The notes under the pieces were generated by a model. It searched no databases. It saw only the letters and a program-made list of their open reading frames with translations, and was not told where the DNA came from. From contig JAYKKT010000037.1 of the NCBI GenBank assembly GCA_036023115.1, positions 1,618,001 through 1,682,000 of the forward strand: a stretch of DNA of 64,000 nucleotides, in the 5' to 3' direction. This document shows positions 11,635 through 22,903 of the stretch, piece after piece (the stretch's first letter is position 1; each line of letters opens with the position of its first letter). Made by a program: the position numbers and the translations under genes. This DNA is from Brasenia schreberi. Lineage: Eukaryota > Streptophyta > Magnoliopsida > Nymphaeales > Cabombaceae.

Positions 11635-12239
11635 GTTAAAGTGATGCAGAATATAAAGTAGAAAAATTTTTTGAGGGTTTTTTTGCCTCTAAAACCCCTA
11701 AAAAAGATACAAAGGGATAAATTTGTAATTTTATCTATTTATCCTCTTTTTGTAATTTTGTAAAATTACAAGGACAAACTCGTAAAATTACCATTTGGTA
11801 TTTTTGTAAAATTCGCAATTAATTGGGGTTAAAATTATAATTTTAACTCTCAAGGCGAATCTATAACTTTTCCAAAAGAACAGGGGTAAACCCATCTTTT
11901 AACTGAGTGCCATAATAGAAATTATCCAAACCGAGTTGGATAATATCATAAAATAACAACTCTTGGTTTTCCTGTAATTTTCAAAAACTATCAAGGGGTA
12001 AAATTATCTTTTTATCATGGCAGACTGCGTAATATCCAAAATGGGTCAAGGGTATTTTTATCTTTTTGACAAAGACCCCGAGGCTGTTTCAGAAAACCAC
12101 TGATTTTCCAAAACCGTTGGTTTTCCAAAACCGTGTTTTTTTTTTTAACAGAAAATGCTTAAAAGCATTTTTTACACTCTCTCTAGAGTGTTCCGAGAGA
12201 GAGTGAGAGAGTGAGGCGGCTACCGGAGAACTCATTTCG

Positions 12240-12445
12240 ACCGATCGTCGGTTGTTTCGGCCTTTGGCTTTTTCGGTTGTTTTGGCCGATTTCGCCTATG
12301 GCCGCTTCGGTTGTTTCGGCGTCTATCTGTTTCGGCTGTTTTGGCCAATTTTGCCTCTGACCGTTTCAGCTGTTTCGGTTGTTTTGGCCGATTTCACCTC
12401 TGGCCGCTTCGGTTGTTTTGGCTTTCGCCTTCCCTGCCGATTGGC
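12240..12445 (-). repeat. Minisatellite in the copia 1 leader
   Basis: Degenerate units containing ttcggttgttttggcc and atttcgcctctggccgc are repeated in the leader between primer site and gag. Copia 2 has a different repeat in the equivalent place (14040-14225). Confidence 0.6.
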
Positions 12446-12549
12446 GACTATCGCCTTCTACCAGAATTTTCTTTTCTTTTCTTCCCTCCCTTTCTTTCCC
12501 CCCTTTTCCTCTCTATTTTTTTCTAACTTTCTGTTTTGTAGGGAACCAA

Positions 12550-12561
12550 GCCCTGATACCA
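12550..12561 (-). other. Copia 1 primer-binding site (initiator-Met tRNA)
   Basis: TGGTATCAGGGC on the minus strand, one base from the 5' LTR end. It is complementary to the 3' end of plant initiator-Met tRNA (usual site TGGTATCAGAGC) with one mismatch. Confidence 0.85.
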
Positions 12562-12562
12562 A

Positions 12563-12994
12563 TGTCGGCGAAGAAGATTACCTTGCTGTGAAGGATGCTG
12601 ATGATCGTCGGATTCCTGTAGCTCTCTATTCTTCCAGAGATGAAAATGGCGCAACTATGAAGACGATGGACATGAGGTTCCCTCACAGGGGCTTGCTCAG
12701 ACAAATATCGTTTCTCTGTGATTTTTTTGGTATTTCTCTCTGTATATTTCTGTCTCTATCTCTACTATCTCTGTATGTGCCTGCCTTTATAGGTAGGCAC
12801 TCCCCCATTTGTCTAAGCTTATCCACCTTTGGCTTCCCTTGTCTGCAAGTTTTAACGGGCGACCGTTACCAAAAAATCCGGTAACGGTTGTCCGTTACAG
12901 TTGTCCATTACTTGGTTTGGCCTGATCCTCAAGTAACGGCTGGATGGCCAGTTAAGTCGTTACTCGAGCCGAGAATGACCACCGTTTTGTAACA
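12563..12994 (-). repeat. Copia 1 5' LTR
   Basis: The 432-bp partner of 7046-7464, with the same termini. It has an extra short duplication near ttgtccgttacagttgtcc (about 12887-12910). Its palindromic TATA region is at 12779-12798. Transcription of copia 1 would start here and run left. Confidence 0.9.
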
Positions 12995-13633
12995 GATTCT
13001 TCTTCTTTTTTCTCTCCCCCTAGACGCACATGAGATTTTAGGAATGTTCTATGGGATAATGGAGGTTTTGTAGTTCTCTCTGATGAAAATGAATAAACAC
13101 AAATTGTATCCTCATTTTGTGGATGAACCAGTATTATCCCAAAACTACATCTTTCAACTATATTCAAGCTGAGATAAAAATCAGCAAGATGCTTATATGT
13201 TCTTTGAATGACATTTCTCAGAGTCGTGCAAAAGAGATGCAAAGTCAATTAGTAGCCGGACGACAGGAAAAAATTGTGTACAACTAAAATTGAGAGAAGG
13301 ATTGTTTGAGTTCAGAAAAGAATGATGATGATGTTATACCTACCATTGTAAAAACTGTTATGTATGATGATTATACCTACCATTGTAAAAACTATTACGT
13401 ATCTCATATATAACCTAAATCAGTTTTGCAGATTATTGTAAAGTGTGAATTGTTGAATGTCATGATATGGAATGAAGTAATAAAATACAAGAAATCATAT
13501 TTTAGGACCATGCATGATGCAAATAGGGAACTTATTACGTAATGGACTAGTAGCCATTGTTTCCTCAAGAACATTTACTAGTAGTTGTTGTCTCGCATCA
13601 CTGCAAACTATAGGACAACTACTTTCTTGTTCT
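12995..13633. other. Host DNA between the two head-to-head copia elements
   Basis: It begins with the right target-site duplication (12995-12999). Minus-strand frame about 13040-13248 reads YKHLADFYLSLNIVERCSFG and HPQNEDTICVYSF, which looks protein-like, but I see no family, start codon or clear splice sites. A 45-bp stretch with gatgattatacctaccattg is tandemly repeated around 13330-13400. Nothing else is recognised. Confidence 0.4.
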
Positions 13634-13899
13634 TTACAGCTCTCAGACGAGGGAAGCCACAGAAGGATAAGCACGACGAAGGGGGAGCGCCTGCCTATAA
13701 AAGGCAGGCACATACAGAACAGAAATACTGTGGAAAAACATACAAAGAAAAAACTTCGTCTGTGCGAGCCCCTGTGTGGGAACCTTGTGTCCTCACCCGC
13801 ATACCATTCTGTTGCGTCTTCAGAGGACTGCAAAACAATAGAGAGGCCATCACCGGTTCCCTGCAACAAAGGAGAATAAGGTACACGATTCATTCTTCA
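13634..13899 (+). repeat. Copia 2 5' LTR, 5'-truncated
   Basis: Matches the reverse complement of 63288 to about 63550, ending cacgattcattcttca. The palindromic TATA region is kept (13689-13709: GCCTGCCTATAAAAGGCAGG then C). The AACGG-rich upstream part found in the other LTRs is lost. Confidence 0.8.
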
Positions 13900-13900
13900 G

Positions 13901-13912
13901 TGGTATCAGGGC
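13901..13912 (+). other. Copia 2 primer-binding site
   Basis: TGGTATCAGGGC one base after the LTR end, the same variant initiator-Met site as copia 1. Confidence 0.85.
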
Positions 13913-14039
13913 CTGGTTCCCTGCAAAGAAGAGTGAGAGAGTTAGCGGGAAAAAAAAATGAAAGAGAGAAGGCGGTAGTCGGCAGAGGCGGAGAAGTCAT
14001 AAGGACAAGGTCGAACGACCGAAACCGAAGACAAAACCC

Positions 14040-14225
14040 AGAGGCAGGCCCGCAAAAGCCGAAGGCAAAGGCAGGCCGATAAAAGCCCGAAGTCAGAGGC
14101 AGGCCCGCAAAAGCCCGAAAGCAAAAGCAGGCTAGCAAAAAGCACAAAGGCAAAGGCAGGCCGGTAAGAGCCAAAAGCAAAGGCAGGCCGGAAAAAGCCT
14201 GAAGGCAAAGGTAGGCCGACAAGAG
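14040..14225 (+). repeat. Minisatellite in the copia 2 leader
   Basis: About six degenerate units of roughly 30 bp with the core aaaggcaggcc and aaaagcc. They lie in the untranslated leader; open frames crossing them are an effect of the repeat and not a conserved protein. Confidence 0.65.
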
Positions 14226-14964
14226 AAGAAGCCAGGAACCCGCCGACAGTCGACGAACGACCGGAGGGAGGAACACGCAGGCAAAATCCCCTCCAGCCCC
14301 CTCCCACGCTCTCTATTTCCCTCTCTCTCTGAACATTCCAGAGAGTCTCTCTCTCTCCCTCTCTCTTTGTGTAAAACGTTGTTAAAGCGTTTCTGTATTA
14401 AAAAAAAAAATTCGAAATCAGTGGTTTCGAAAAACCACGACGGGAAAACTAGCGGTTTTCCAAAACTGCTCATAGTTTTCAGAAACTGCCAATGGTTTCT
14501 GAAAACCGCCTCGGGGTTCGTGGCCAAAACACAAAACTGTCCCTGTCCGTTTTCAGATATTACCCAATTACCATTAGGTAAAAAGACAATTTTACCCTTT
14601 GGTTGTTTATGAAATTTATTGAAAAACCGGGAGTTGCCATTTTATTATTTTATCCAACTCGGTTTGAATAATTTCAGTTCTGCCAGTCAGCCAAAAGACA
14701 AGTTTACTCCTATTCTTTTGAAAAAATTACAGATTCACCCTAAAGGTTAAAATTATGATTTTAACCCCGATCAGTTGAGAATTTTATAGAAATACCAAAT
14801 AGTGATTTTAGAAGTTTGTCCTCGTGATTTTACAAAATTACAAAAGAGAACAAATAGATCAAATTATAGTTTTATCCCTCAGTATCCTTTTAGGGGTCCA
14901 GAGGCAGAAAACCCCTTAGAAATTTTTCAAATATTATCTGCTACATATTCTGCATCACCTTAAC

Positions 14965-15845
14965 ATGTCTCTTGCTATGTGTGCCTTTGTTTTGGTTTCC
15001 TTTTTAGACCACTTGATTATTATCTTTGCCAAACATTTAAAAATGAGTTGTAGAATATGTGTGTCCGAATTGGCAAAAACAAAAAAATTGAACGGTCTGA
15101 ACTTCCAGACATGGAAGAGAAGAATTTCGCTGGCTCTATCACTAAAAGGTATAGAGTATGTCTTAAAGGAAACAATGTGTCCTCCACTGATAGACGCAAG
15201 TCAACAATAATTAAAAATGTATAAAACATTTCTAAAGGACGATACCATAGAAAGAACAATCATGTTAACCTACATAGAAGATGATCTAATTAGGGTCTTT
15301 GAAGAATTTGAGAACGCGAAAGAGCTGTTTGACTCACTAGCAACTAAGTATGATACAACTGCAAAATTACATGTGCAGTTGCTACTACAGAAATACAACT
15401 TCTTCAGAATAAAAGAAAGAGAAAATGTAGTAGAGCATGTAAATCACATGCTAGTGATGGCTAGAGACTTAGCCATAGCAAAATCAGTCATCCCCGAACT
15501 GATGCAGATATCAACCATACTGAACAGTCTACCTCCTTCATGGAACATGGTTACCACTGCCTTAAGATTAGGACCTGAAATCAACCTTTCTAAGTTGCCC
15601 CTAAAACTAGCAATAGAGCAAGAACATATGCTCAAAAATAAAAAGAAAAAATTACTAATGGTCAAGGATGAGTTTGCGTCTAGCTCTAAATTCAACTAGA
15701 AAAAGAAACCAAATAAAAGGTTTGACAAGAATAACAGGAAAGGCGGTCAAAGTTTTAAGAAATCCAAGAAGCCGCTTCTCGGATCAAGTGTTTCAACTAT
15801 AGAAAGATGAGACACTACAAAAGGGATTACTGCAATAAGAAAGGT
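14965..15845 (+). pseudogene. Copia 2 gag, broken
   Basis: MSLAMCAFVLVSFLDH opens the frame. KLNGLNFQTWKRRISLALSL and a stop just after DASQQ (15208) follow. The same frame resumes as MYKTFLKDDTIERTIMLTYI and runs to 15699 with LLLQKYNFFRIKERENVVEH and LPPSWNMVTTALRLGPEI. The zinc knuckle at 15788-15832 reads CFNYRKMRHYKRDYC, again with Tyr in place of the second and fourth ligands. Gag forms the particle and binds RNA; this knuckle could not hold zinc in the usual way. Confidence 0.85.
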
Positions 15846-15896
15846 GGAAGAAACAACCCACAGCGTGAACAGTCGGAGAAGTAGGATATAATCTAC

Positions 15897-18575
15897 GTGA
15901 TTTCAGAATGCCTATACTTGGACCGCCTAGTGACAGGTCAGTGGATAGACTCAGGAGCTATAAGATACATCTCGAAGACCAAGGAAGGGGCAATGGACCT
16001 GAAGGAATATAAACCCGAAGAACATCGTGTGTATATAGGAAACAATACTTTCTCATATATTCTGGGTATTGGATCCTTTCAAATATTTGTACAAGGCAAA
16101 CCAATTGTACTGACCGATGTGTTAATTGTGCCATCTATAAGGCGCAATCTTGTCTCAGTCCCTACCTTAGTTAAGAAGGGTTTTGAAGTTAGGTTTATAC
16201 CTAACAAGGTGATTGTAGGCAAACATGGGAGAATCTTGTTCTCAAGAGAATTTGATGTAGAACAAGGACTGTTCAAATTATCAGACAATGAAAGTCATCC
16301 ATCTTCTACTTATATTGAGAGTGTCATTACTGTTGATGTGAATATGTGACATAAACGCCTAGGGCATATAAGTATGAAAAAGTTGAGGAAATTATTCAAC
16401 TTTGACTTATTGCCCAGATTTGAGGAAAAGACTTTCAACAAGTGTGAAACTTGTATACAAGGAAAAATAACAAGAAAAGTCTTTTCCAAGAAAACAACAA
16501 GGACAACAACCTTGTTGGAAATTATTCACACAGATTTATGTGGACCTTTTAGAGTAAAGACACATCGGGAAAAGGGTTACTTTATAACCTTTATCGATGA
16601 TTACTCTAGATGTATGTATATATATCTTTTGTTACATAAATTGGAGGCACTTGATGCTTTCAAAGAATATAAGCAAGAAGTAGAAAATCAACTAGAGCAT
16701 TTGATCAAAGTCTTGAGATCAGACAGAGGAGGTGAATATATCTCGACAGAATTCTTCAAATTTTGCAAAGACTTTGGTATTGCTAAACAAAATACAATGC
16801 CCAAGACACCTCAGCAAAATAGTGTGGCTGAGAGATACAATAGAACCTTGTTGAACATGACAAGGTCAATGTTGATTGATGCCTCTCTTTCAAGGGTATT
16901 TTGGAGAGAAACAATAAGTATAACTGTTTACGTACTCAACAGAGTACCGTGTAAAGCTGTATTTATTAGACCATATGAAATGTGGTTTGGAAGAAAACCT
17001 AACCTAGGTCATCTCAAGAGGTGGGGATCTATTGCACATGTCAAGATCCTGGATCAGTCTAGTGATAAGCTAGACAGCAGGTCCTTGAGATATATATTCA
17101 TTGGATATCCAAAATGTTCAAAAGGATATCGGTTTTATCATAAGGACCACAGATTCATTGAAAGACTCATTGACAGCAGAGATGTTGAATTCTTAGAAAA
17201 TTCTAAGAATGACATCTTGGAAAATAATAAGGAATGTGTTGATGATTTGGTAGATTTAGATCAATTATCTTTTGAGCCCATAGAAGATCTTCCTGAAACT
17301 ACCGATACCTTAAGTGGACATAAGAGGCCAAGAGCCACTCCGTCCTACTTAAAGGATTATCACACTTATCTTGCACAGGAAGTGTGTAACTCGGTAGATT
17401 TGGATGAGTTGACTAATAACTTGACTTATCAGCAAGCAATGAACTCATCGGAAGCAACAGACTAGGAAAAAGCCATGGATGAGGAAATTGAATACATTAA
17501 GAAAAATCAAGTCCGAGAATTGACTGATTTGCCAAAGGAAGGAAAGCTATAGGTTGTAAATGGGTTTTGAAAAAGAAATACAAGGTCGATGGTACAATCG
17601 ACAAGTTTAAAGCGAGGTTGGTTGTAAAAGGTTTTTCGCAAAAAGAAGTGATAGATTATGTTGAGACATATTTCCCAGTTACGAAATTTGCATCCATACA
17701 GATAATCCTAACAATATATGCATACTATGATTTGGATTTACATCAGTTAGATATAAAGACAACCTTTCTAAATGGAGAATTAGAAGAAATCATATACATG
17801 TAGCAGCTCGAAAGATTTGTGGTTGAAGGCCAAGAAAATAAAGTATATAGGTTGAAAAAATCCCTATATGACCTAAAATAGTTACCTCGCCAATGGTATT
17901 TGACTTTTCAAAATGCCATTGTAAAACTTGGGTTTGTGGCTAACAAACTTGATCACTGTGTATATGTTTGGAACAATGGGAGCCACTTTATCATCTTGTC
18001 ATTGTATGTAAATGACATATTATTGATTGGAAACGACAATGAGATGATTGTCATAACCAAGTCATGGTTGAACTCCAAGTTCGAAATGAAGGATATGGGG
18101 GATGCATCCTATATCCTGGGCATAAAGATCTCTCGAGATAGAGGATCTAGACTCTTATGCCTGAGTCAGGAGAGATATATTGACTATATCCTCAAGAAGT
18201 TCAAAATGGGTGAATGCAAGTCTGCAGATACACCTGTTGCAAAAGGGGTAAAATTAAGTAAGGTTGATTGTCCTGGTGAAGGAGACGATAAGCCTAATGT
18301 TCCTTATGCACAAGCTGTTGGCAGCTTGATGTATGCTAAGTTGTGTAAAAGGTCTGATATCAGTTTCGTTGTTGGTCTTATCAGTAGATATCAAAGTAAT
18401 CCTGGTTGGCAACATTAGATAGCTGTAAAAAGGATTCTAAGATATCTGAAAGGAACAAAGGACTTGAAACTGTGTTTTCAAGAAGATAAACTGAAAGTGA
18501 TAGGATACTCAGATACTGACTTTGCTGGGAGCAAAGATAACAGCAAATCAACCTCGGGACAAATATTCTTATGAC
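15897..18575 (+). pseudogene. Copia 2 pol (protease, integrase, RT, partial RNase H), broken
   Basis: Protease motif WIDSGAIRYISKTK at about 15940-15985. Frame 15897-16349 ends at a stop just before HKRLGH, where Trp (TGG) has become TGA. Integrase 16374-17465: CETCIQGK, HTDLCGP, LRSDRGGEY and PQQNSVAERYNR (D, D, E all present), then KPNLGHLKRWGSIAHVKI and a TAG after SSEATD. Reverse transcriptase is split over 17567-17803 and 17900-18418; the catalytic motif reads LYVNDILL, Asn for the first Asp of YVDD. RNase H starts GYSDTDFAGSKDN near 18500 and is lost after about 18575. Confidence 0.85.
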
Positions 18576-18588
18576 TTTTGGAATGAAC

Positions 18589-18770
18589 AGATAACAGCAC
18601 CACTACTAGGATGAGGCTTATACATGTAAGTGACAATAACTGTACCAAATTAGACAAGAACCACTGTTAGATTCAACTTAAGGATGTCCAATCATCAATG
18701 GTCATGGATAAGTGACGAGAAGAAACATCATAATGTGGCAAACCAGACAAATATTGCAGGACTAAGAAAT
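18589..18770 (+). repeat. Flank repeat A, left of copia 3
   Basis: The stretch starting aacagcaccact and containing ggcttatacatgtaagtgac resembles 27406-27580 on the other side of copia 3 (ggcttacacatgtatgtgac, then agaagaaacatc against aaaagaaacatc). The two copies look like an old tandem duplication, separated when copia 3 inserted at the start of the second. Confidence 0.5.
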
Positions 18771-18890
18771 CAAAGAAGAGATCTGGGCACAAGGTATATC
18801 AAATAAAGGGAAAACAAACCTACCAAGAGATGGATGAGGGTAAAAGAAATGATCAGAAATTAGATATGATGACCCTTGCAGAAAGGAACT

Positions 18891-18895
18891 ATCAG
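18891..18895. repeat. Target-site duplication of copia 3
   Basis: ATCAG precedes the left LTR and follows the right LTR at 27406-27410. Confidence 0.85.
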
Positions 18896-19158
18896 TATTG
18901 AATATTAACCACGATGTAATAGTTTTTTTATGTTTTAATGGTCCCTTGTATTAGAATCACCTAGTAGGGGTGTTATGGTCTTTCAAGTTAGAACAACATG
19001 TATATAAACTAATGGGCAGCCGTCCATTAGGTCTTAAGTGAGAAATAAATAGAAATAGAGAGAGAGGCAAGCATCATCCAAGAAGACAAATGACTGCTGC
19101 ATCTCGACTTTTCGATTGCTGTTGCTCAAAATCTTCTTCATTTACAAAATATTCAACA
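18896..19158 (+). repeat. Copia 3 5' LTR
   Basis: Pairs with 27165-27405 from gttttaatggtcccttg to attcaaca. The left end reads TATTGAAT, so the usual TG has become TA, and there are about 20 extra bases near 18906-18925. Confidence 0.85.
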
Positions 19159-19170
19159 TGGTATCAGAGT
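19159..19170 (+). other. Copia 3 primer-binding site
   Basis: TGGTATCAGAGT matches the usual initiator-Met site in 11 of 12 bases, directly after the LTR. Confidence 0.85.
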
Positions 19171-19429
19171 GTAGAAACGATTTCTAGGCCGTGGAAGGCC
19201 CACAAATCCAAGAAACAACCTTATGAGTACTTAGGGTTTGCATATAAACCCTAATCGGCTGAGAAAGCTACGAAAATCATCAACAAATCGATATTTAGGG
19301 CAGGATTCAGCAAACCTACTAGTCTCCTCTGCAAGGGTGCTATTTAGCACAAATCCCAAAACTACTACAATGCTATACAAATCTCGAGGTAGCCAACACA
19401 CATCCCGAGACAGAATTATGGCTGAAAAG

Positions 19430-21190
19430 GTGGAGTTTTTGGTGATCCTAGTCACTATGTGGAAGAAACATATAGCAAAAATAACAAAATTGATTCGGTA
19501 CAGATTACCTCCATCAAGTTTGATGAAAAGAATTACAAAGCATGGTCTAAGGCATTGGAATTTACCCTTATTGCAAGAGAAAAATGGGTGTTTGTTACAG
19601 AAAAAACCTCTCAACCATATCCTTCAAACCTCATGTATTCGATGGGGAGAAGAGACAATGCCATAGTTGTCTCTTGACTGATCAACTACATGTTGCCAAG
19701 CACCTTTATGTATTTAAACCAGTGTTGTCTGACGCGTATTGTATCGCTGGGCTCCACGATACGGGCGTATCGTATCGTACTTTAATATTAAAAAACTATA
19801 AAAATTATTTAAAAAATCAATAAAATTAGTAAAAATCTGAAAAAAAATCAAGAAAATTCTGGAAAATTTTGAAAAAATCTGGTAATTGCTTTAAATTCAT
19901 ATAATGCAAAGTTTAGCACAAATTGAACATTTAATATTGAATAATTGCATCCAAAATTATATATTTTGAATCAAAAAATGAAATATATTTATATTTTATA
20001 TATTGTAAATTTGTATCAGGATCATTAACTAAATAATCTTCATCTTCTCCTTGATGATGTTGTTGCACTTCAAATTAATTCACGCAATGTCTTCTTCAGT
20101 TAGGACTTAGGAGTGCATTTTCTTCGTTATCTTCCATAATCCACTCATGTAATATATCAAAATTAACAAACTGCTATCTTTGTACATGTAGTTGTCATAT
20201 TTGCTAATTTTCATATGTGAGCAAAACAAAGAGCTCCATTTCTTTGATTATTGAGTCTATGACACCTCAATGATGTGATATTATTACTTGATGATGTCCC
20301 TTTTTTCTCTTATTGGAGACTAGCTTTTTAACTAATGCTTGAGCTTCATTTCTCACTTCACAGACTGAGTTAAGCCTCACACACATTGATCATGTTTAAC
20401 TCAATGGAAGTCATATAACGTGAACCCTAAAATAGTGAAGTTGTGAAATCCCTACTCAATGAACTAAGAGAACTAAATGTTTTTAATTTTTTACGATCTT
20501 ATGAAATTAGAAACTGTTAGCAAAAATATACCTAAAAGTTGTAATAGAAAGGGAAATGATTTTATCATAATTTTTTTTTTATACATTATTCTTATTAAAT
20601 AAATGAAATTATAAACCCAAATTATAAACATATTAGAGGATGCCTTTAAGGGAAGTGAAGAGAGGGGAAGAGAGGGCAGAAACATGCAAAAAAAATTTGA
20701 AAAAAAAATTTGAAAAAAAAAAAATTGGGATTTCAATGATTTGAAAAATAATACAGGTTACCATACGTACGATACGGTGTGATACAGATAACACTGATTT
20801 AAACACTACCTGTGAAATCTAGTATGTTATCAATGATGCATATTTGAGAAAAATTAATATTGTGAAGTATGAGATACAATCTAACATTAGAAAATGAAGA
20901 CAAGGAAGCATATTAATTAGTGAGTATTATGCAAAGCTCAGAAGTTTCTAGGATGAACTTCAATACTACACCCAAGGAGAATACCCACACTGTAAAAAAT
21001 CATAATGTTGAATTAGAATAAAAGAAGGTATATCTAATATGGGGTATATCTAGTGAATTTGAGAATGTTAAGGCAAACATTCTTAATGAAACGTTATCAT
21101 CTTTGAGGATGGTATATTCCCTGCTTAGAAGACAAGAAGAATCTAGAAAAGGAAGAAGTTCAGACTGGAGACAAATCTGCATTTGTCAGT
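19430..21190 (+). pseudogene. Copia 3 gag, interrupted by a hAT-like element
   Basis: ITSIKFDEKNYKAWSKALEF at about 19502-19565 is the gag N-terminal signature. The frame is then interrupted at 19720-20796. Beyond the insert it continues as a stop-ridden frame with YLRKINIVKYEIQSN and ISEYYAKLRSF, then FENVKANILNETLSS up to about 21190. No zinc knuckle can be read. The order of blocks is that of copia gag proteins. Confidence 0.75.
19720..20796. mobile_element. Non-autonomous hAT-like DNA transposon
   Basis: A 1077-bp insert in copia 3 gag. Terminal inverted repeats are CAGTGTTGTCTG (left) and CAGTGTTATCTG (complement of the right end), one mismatch in 12. The 8-bp duplication ATTTAAAC flanks it at 19712-19719 and 20797-20804. 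An 8-bp duplication with a CAGTG-type end is typical of hAT. Both ends are rich in GTATCG/CGATAC, probable transposase-binding repeats. The interior is AT-rich with no transposase domain. Confidence 0.85.
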
Positions 21191-21214
21191 TTGGGGTAGC
21201 AAGGAAGCAACCAT

Positions 21215-22230
21215 GGTAGTGTAAAACTTGCAGATGACTCTCATGTACATATCCAAGAAAGGGATTGTGAAAACATTAATTGGTAGTCTACCTTCAATTT
21301 TGCATGTTCCTAAATTCCCAACTAATCTTCTATTTGTTCATGCTATTACTAAAGAGTTAAACTTTTCACTTATTTTTGATGAAAATAGTTGTGTTTTTCA
21401 AGATCGGAGAACATGGAGGACCCTTAGGCATGATAGAGTAAGTGGTGGGTTATATGTGTTGGATGGAGGATAATCAAAAGTAACAACAAATAAAGGTTTT
21501 TTTGGATGTAAGGGCAAGGCAATCAGACTTTGGCATCAACGACTCGACCATCTTCCATTTCCAAAATTAAAGAATATGGTCCTTGAGTTAAGTTTAGATA
21601 TGGCTAGTCAGTATTTTGAATGCGAAAGTTATCAGAAAGCTAAGAACCATAGAGCTAGCTTTCCTTGCAGTGAGTCTAGGAAAACAAATCCCTTTGAGCT
21701 TGTACACTCAGATGTATGGGGTCCAAGTCCTGTAATTGATATGTCAGGCTATAGATATTTTATTACCTTTGTTGATGATCATACAAGATTCACAATGATT
21801 TATTTAATGAAAAACAAGAATGAAGTTTCAACCATATTCCCAATATTTCACAAATTTGTGGTGACTTGATTTCAATGCTCTATTAAATGCATCATATCAC
21901 ACAATGGTGGATAATTCAGTGGAATGTAATTAAAAATGTATTTCCGAAATCACGACATCGTCCATCAGACTACGTGTACATATAAACCACAACAAAATGG
22001 AGTAGCAGAGAGGAAAAATCACCACATCCTCAACACAGCTAGAACTCTACTAATTGGGGGTAATGCACCTAGATTTTTTGGGGAGATGCAATCCTAATGG
22101 CTAATTATCTCATAAACAGGACTCCTTCCACTTTATTACAAGGAAAGGTTCCACTTCAGGTATTGATGTCTAATAAAAGGATGTTCGATATTCCCCTCAA
22201 GATATTCGGATGTGTGTGAAATGTTCATGA
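21215..22230 (+). pseudogene. Copia 3 protease end and integrase, broken
   Basis: VKLADDSHVHIQEKGIVKTL and LPSILHVPKFPTNLLFVHAI are the C-terminal part of the protease. LWHQRLDHLPFPKL opens the integrase zinc region. HSDVWGPSPVIDMSGYRYF supplies the first catalytic Asp. The second site reads SHNGG where SDNGG is expected, followed by a stop, so the second Asp is lost. PQQNGVAERKNHH supplies the Glu region near 21990-22025. Several stops and a frameshift follow. Confidence 0.8.
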
Positions 22231-22889
22231 TCAATCAAGACATAGGGATAAGTTGGATTCAAAGGTTATTAAGTGTATCTTTATGGGTTACACCTCTACA
22301 TAGAAAGGCCATGTTTGCTATAATCTGGGTAGGAAGAAAGTTCATGTATCAATGGATGTAACTTTCTTTGAGGACTCCACTTACTATGACAATAAGGGAG
22401 AGAAATTGCCTATGGGGAATCAAGACTCAGTTGTCATGCCTATAAGTCCAGGATTAGAGGTAGGATGTGAAGGTACTTCCCAACAAGATACACCATAGCC
22501 TAAGGATCATACTAAGTAGGAACTCCAAGTTTATAGAAGAAGAAACAAGAAAACCACAAAGGAAATCATGCAGCCTACCATGCCCTAAGAGGAAAATGAG
22601 TTAGATGTCCCTATTGCATTGACAAAAGGGATTAGATCTTATACTTGCCCAATCTCTCAGTACATTTCTTACCAAAATACTTCGAACAACTTCAAGATGT
22701 TTGCTCTTAATTATGATCTTGTCTAGGTACAAAGAAACTATAAAGAGACAAAAGATTCTAAACATTGAAGAGAGGCCATGAAGACTGAGATTCTAGCATT
22801 GGAGAAGGATCATACAAGGGTAATTGTAAAGCTACCTCTAGGTCAAAAACCACTAGGATGCAAGTGGGTTTACACCATAAAGGATAAAG

Positions 22890-22903
22890 CTGACAACAAC
22901 ATT
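22890..22903. repeat. LINE target-site duplication, left copy
   Basis: CTGACAACAACATT here and, identical, at 25787-25800. A 14-bp duplication is typical of target-primed LINE insertion. Confidence 0.92.

Larger units (their letters stand above)
7046..12994 (-). mobile_element. Ty1-copia LTR retrotransposon, copia 1 (both LTRs, decayed ORF)
   Basis: A 5.95-kb element on the minus strand bounded by two LTRs beginning TGTTACAAAACGG and ending CGCCGACA in element orientation, flanked by GATTC duplications. Order in element orientation: 5' LTR (12563-12994), primer site, long leader with tandem repeats, gag, protease, integrase, reverse transcriptase, RNase H, polypurine tract, 3' LTR (7046-7464). 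Integrase before reverse transcriptase defines Ty1-copia. The LTRs differ by an indel (an extra ttacagttgtccat-like stretch in the right one) and many substitutions, so the insertion is not recent. Gag and pol carry stops, frameshifts and altered catalytic residues, so it is not autonomous. A copy of the same family (13634-18575) lies in the opposite direction and a third begins at 63288. Confidence 0.92.
13634..18575 (+). mobile_element. Ty1-copia retrotransposon, copia 2 (truncated at both ends)
   Basis: A plus-strand copy of the copia 1 family. The 5' LTR is cut: similarity to the complete LTR at 63288-63679 begins only at ttacagctctcagacg, so most of U3 is missing. Primer site, leader, gag, protease, integrase and reverse transcriptase follow in order. 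Similarity ends inside RNase H near 18575; there is no polypurine tract or 3' LTR. Copia 2 and copia 1 face each other 5' to 5' with about 640 bp between. Their protein sequences are closely similar (integrase and RT blocks align nearly residue for residue), while the 5' LTRs and leaders differ more. Confidence 0.88.

Noticed and set aside
12252..12884. 210-codon plus-strand frame
   Set aside because: It runs antisense through the copia 1 leader minisatellite and 5' LTR; the frame is open because of the repeat and shows no domain.
13040..13248. Missing downstream exon of the gene at 28009-29793
   Set aside because: The minus-strand frame is protein-like but does not resemble WD40 repeats and has no convincing splice sites.
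13585..14527. Several overlapping frames of 120-165 codons on both strands
   Set aside because: They cross the copia 2 LTR, primer site and leader repeats, which are untranslated.
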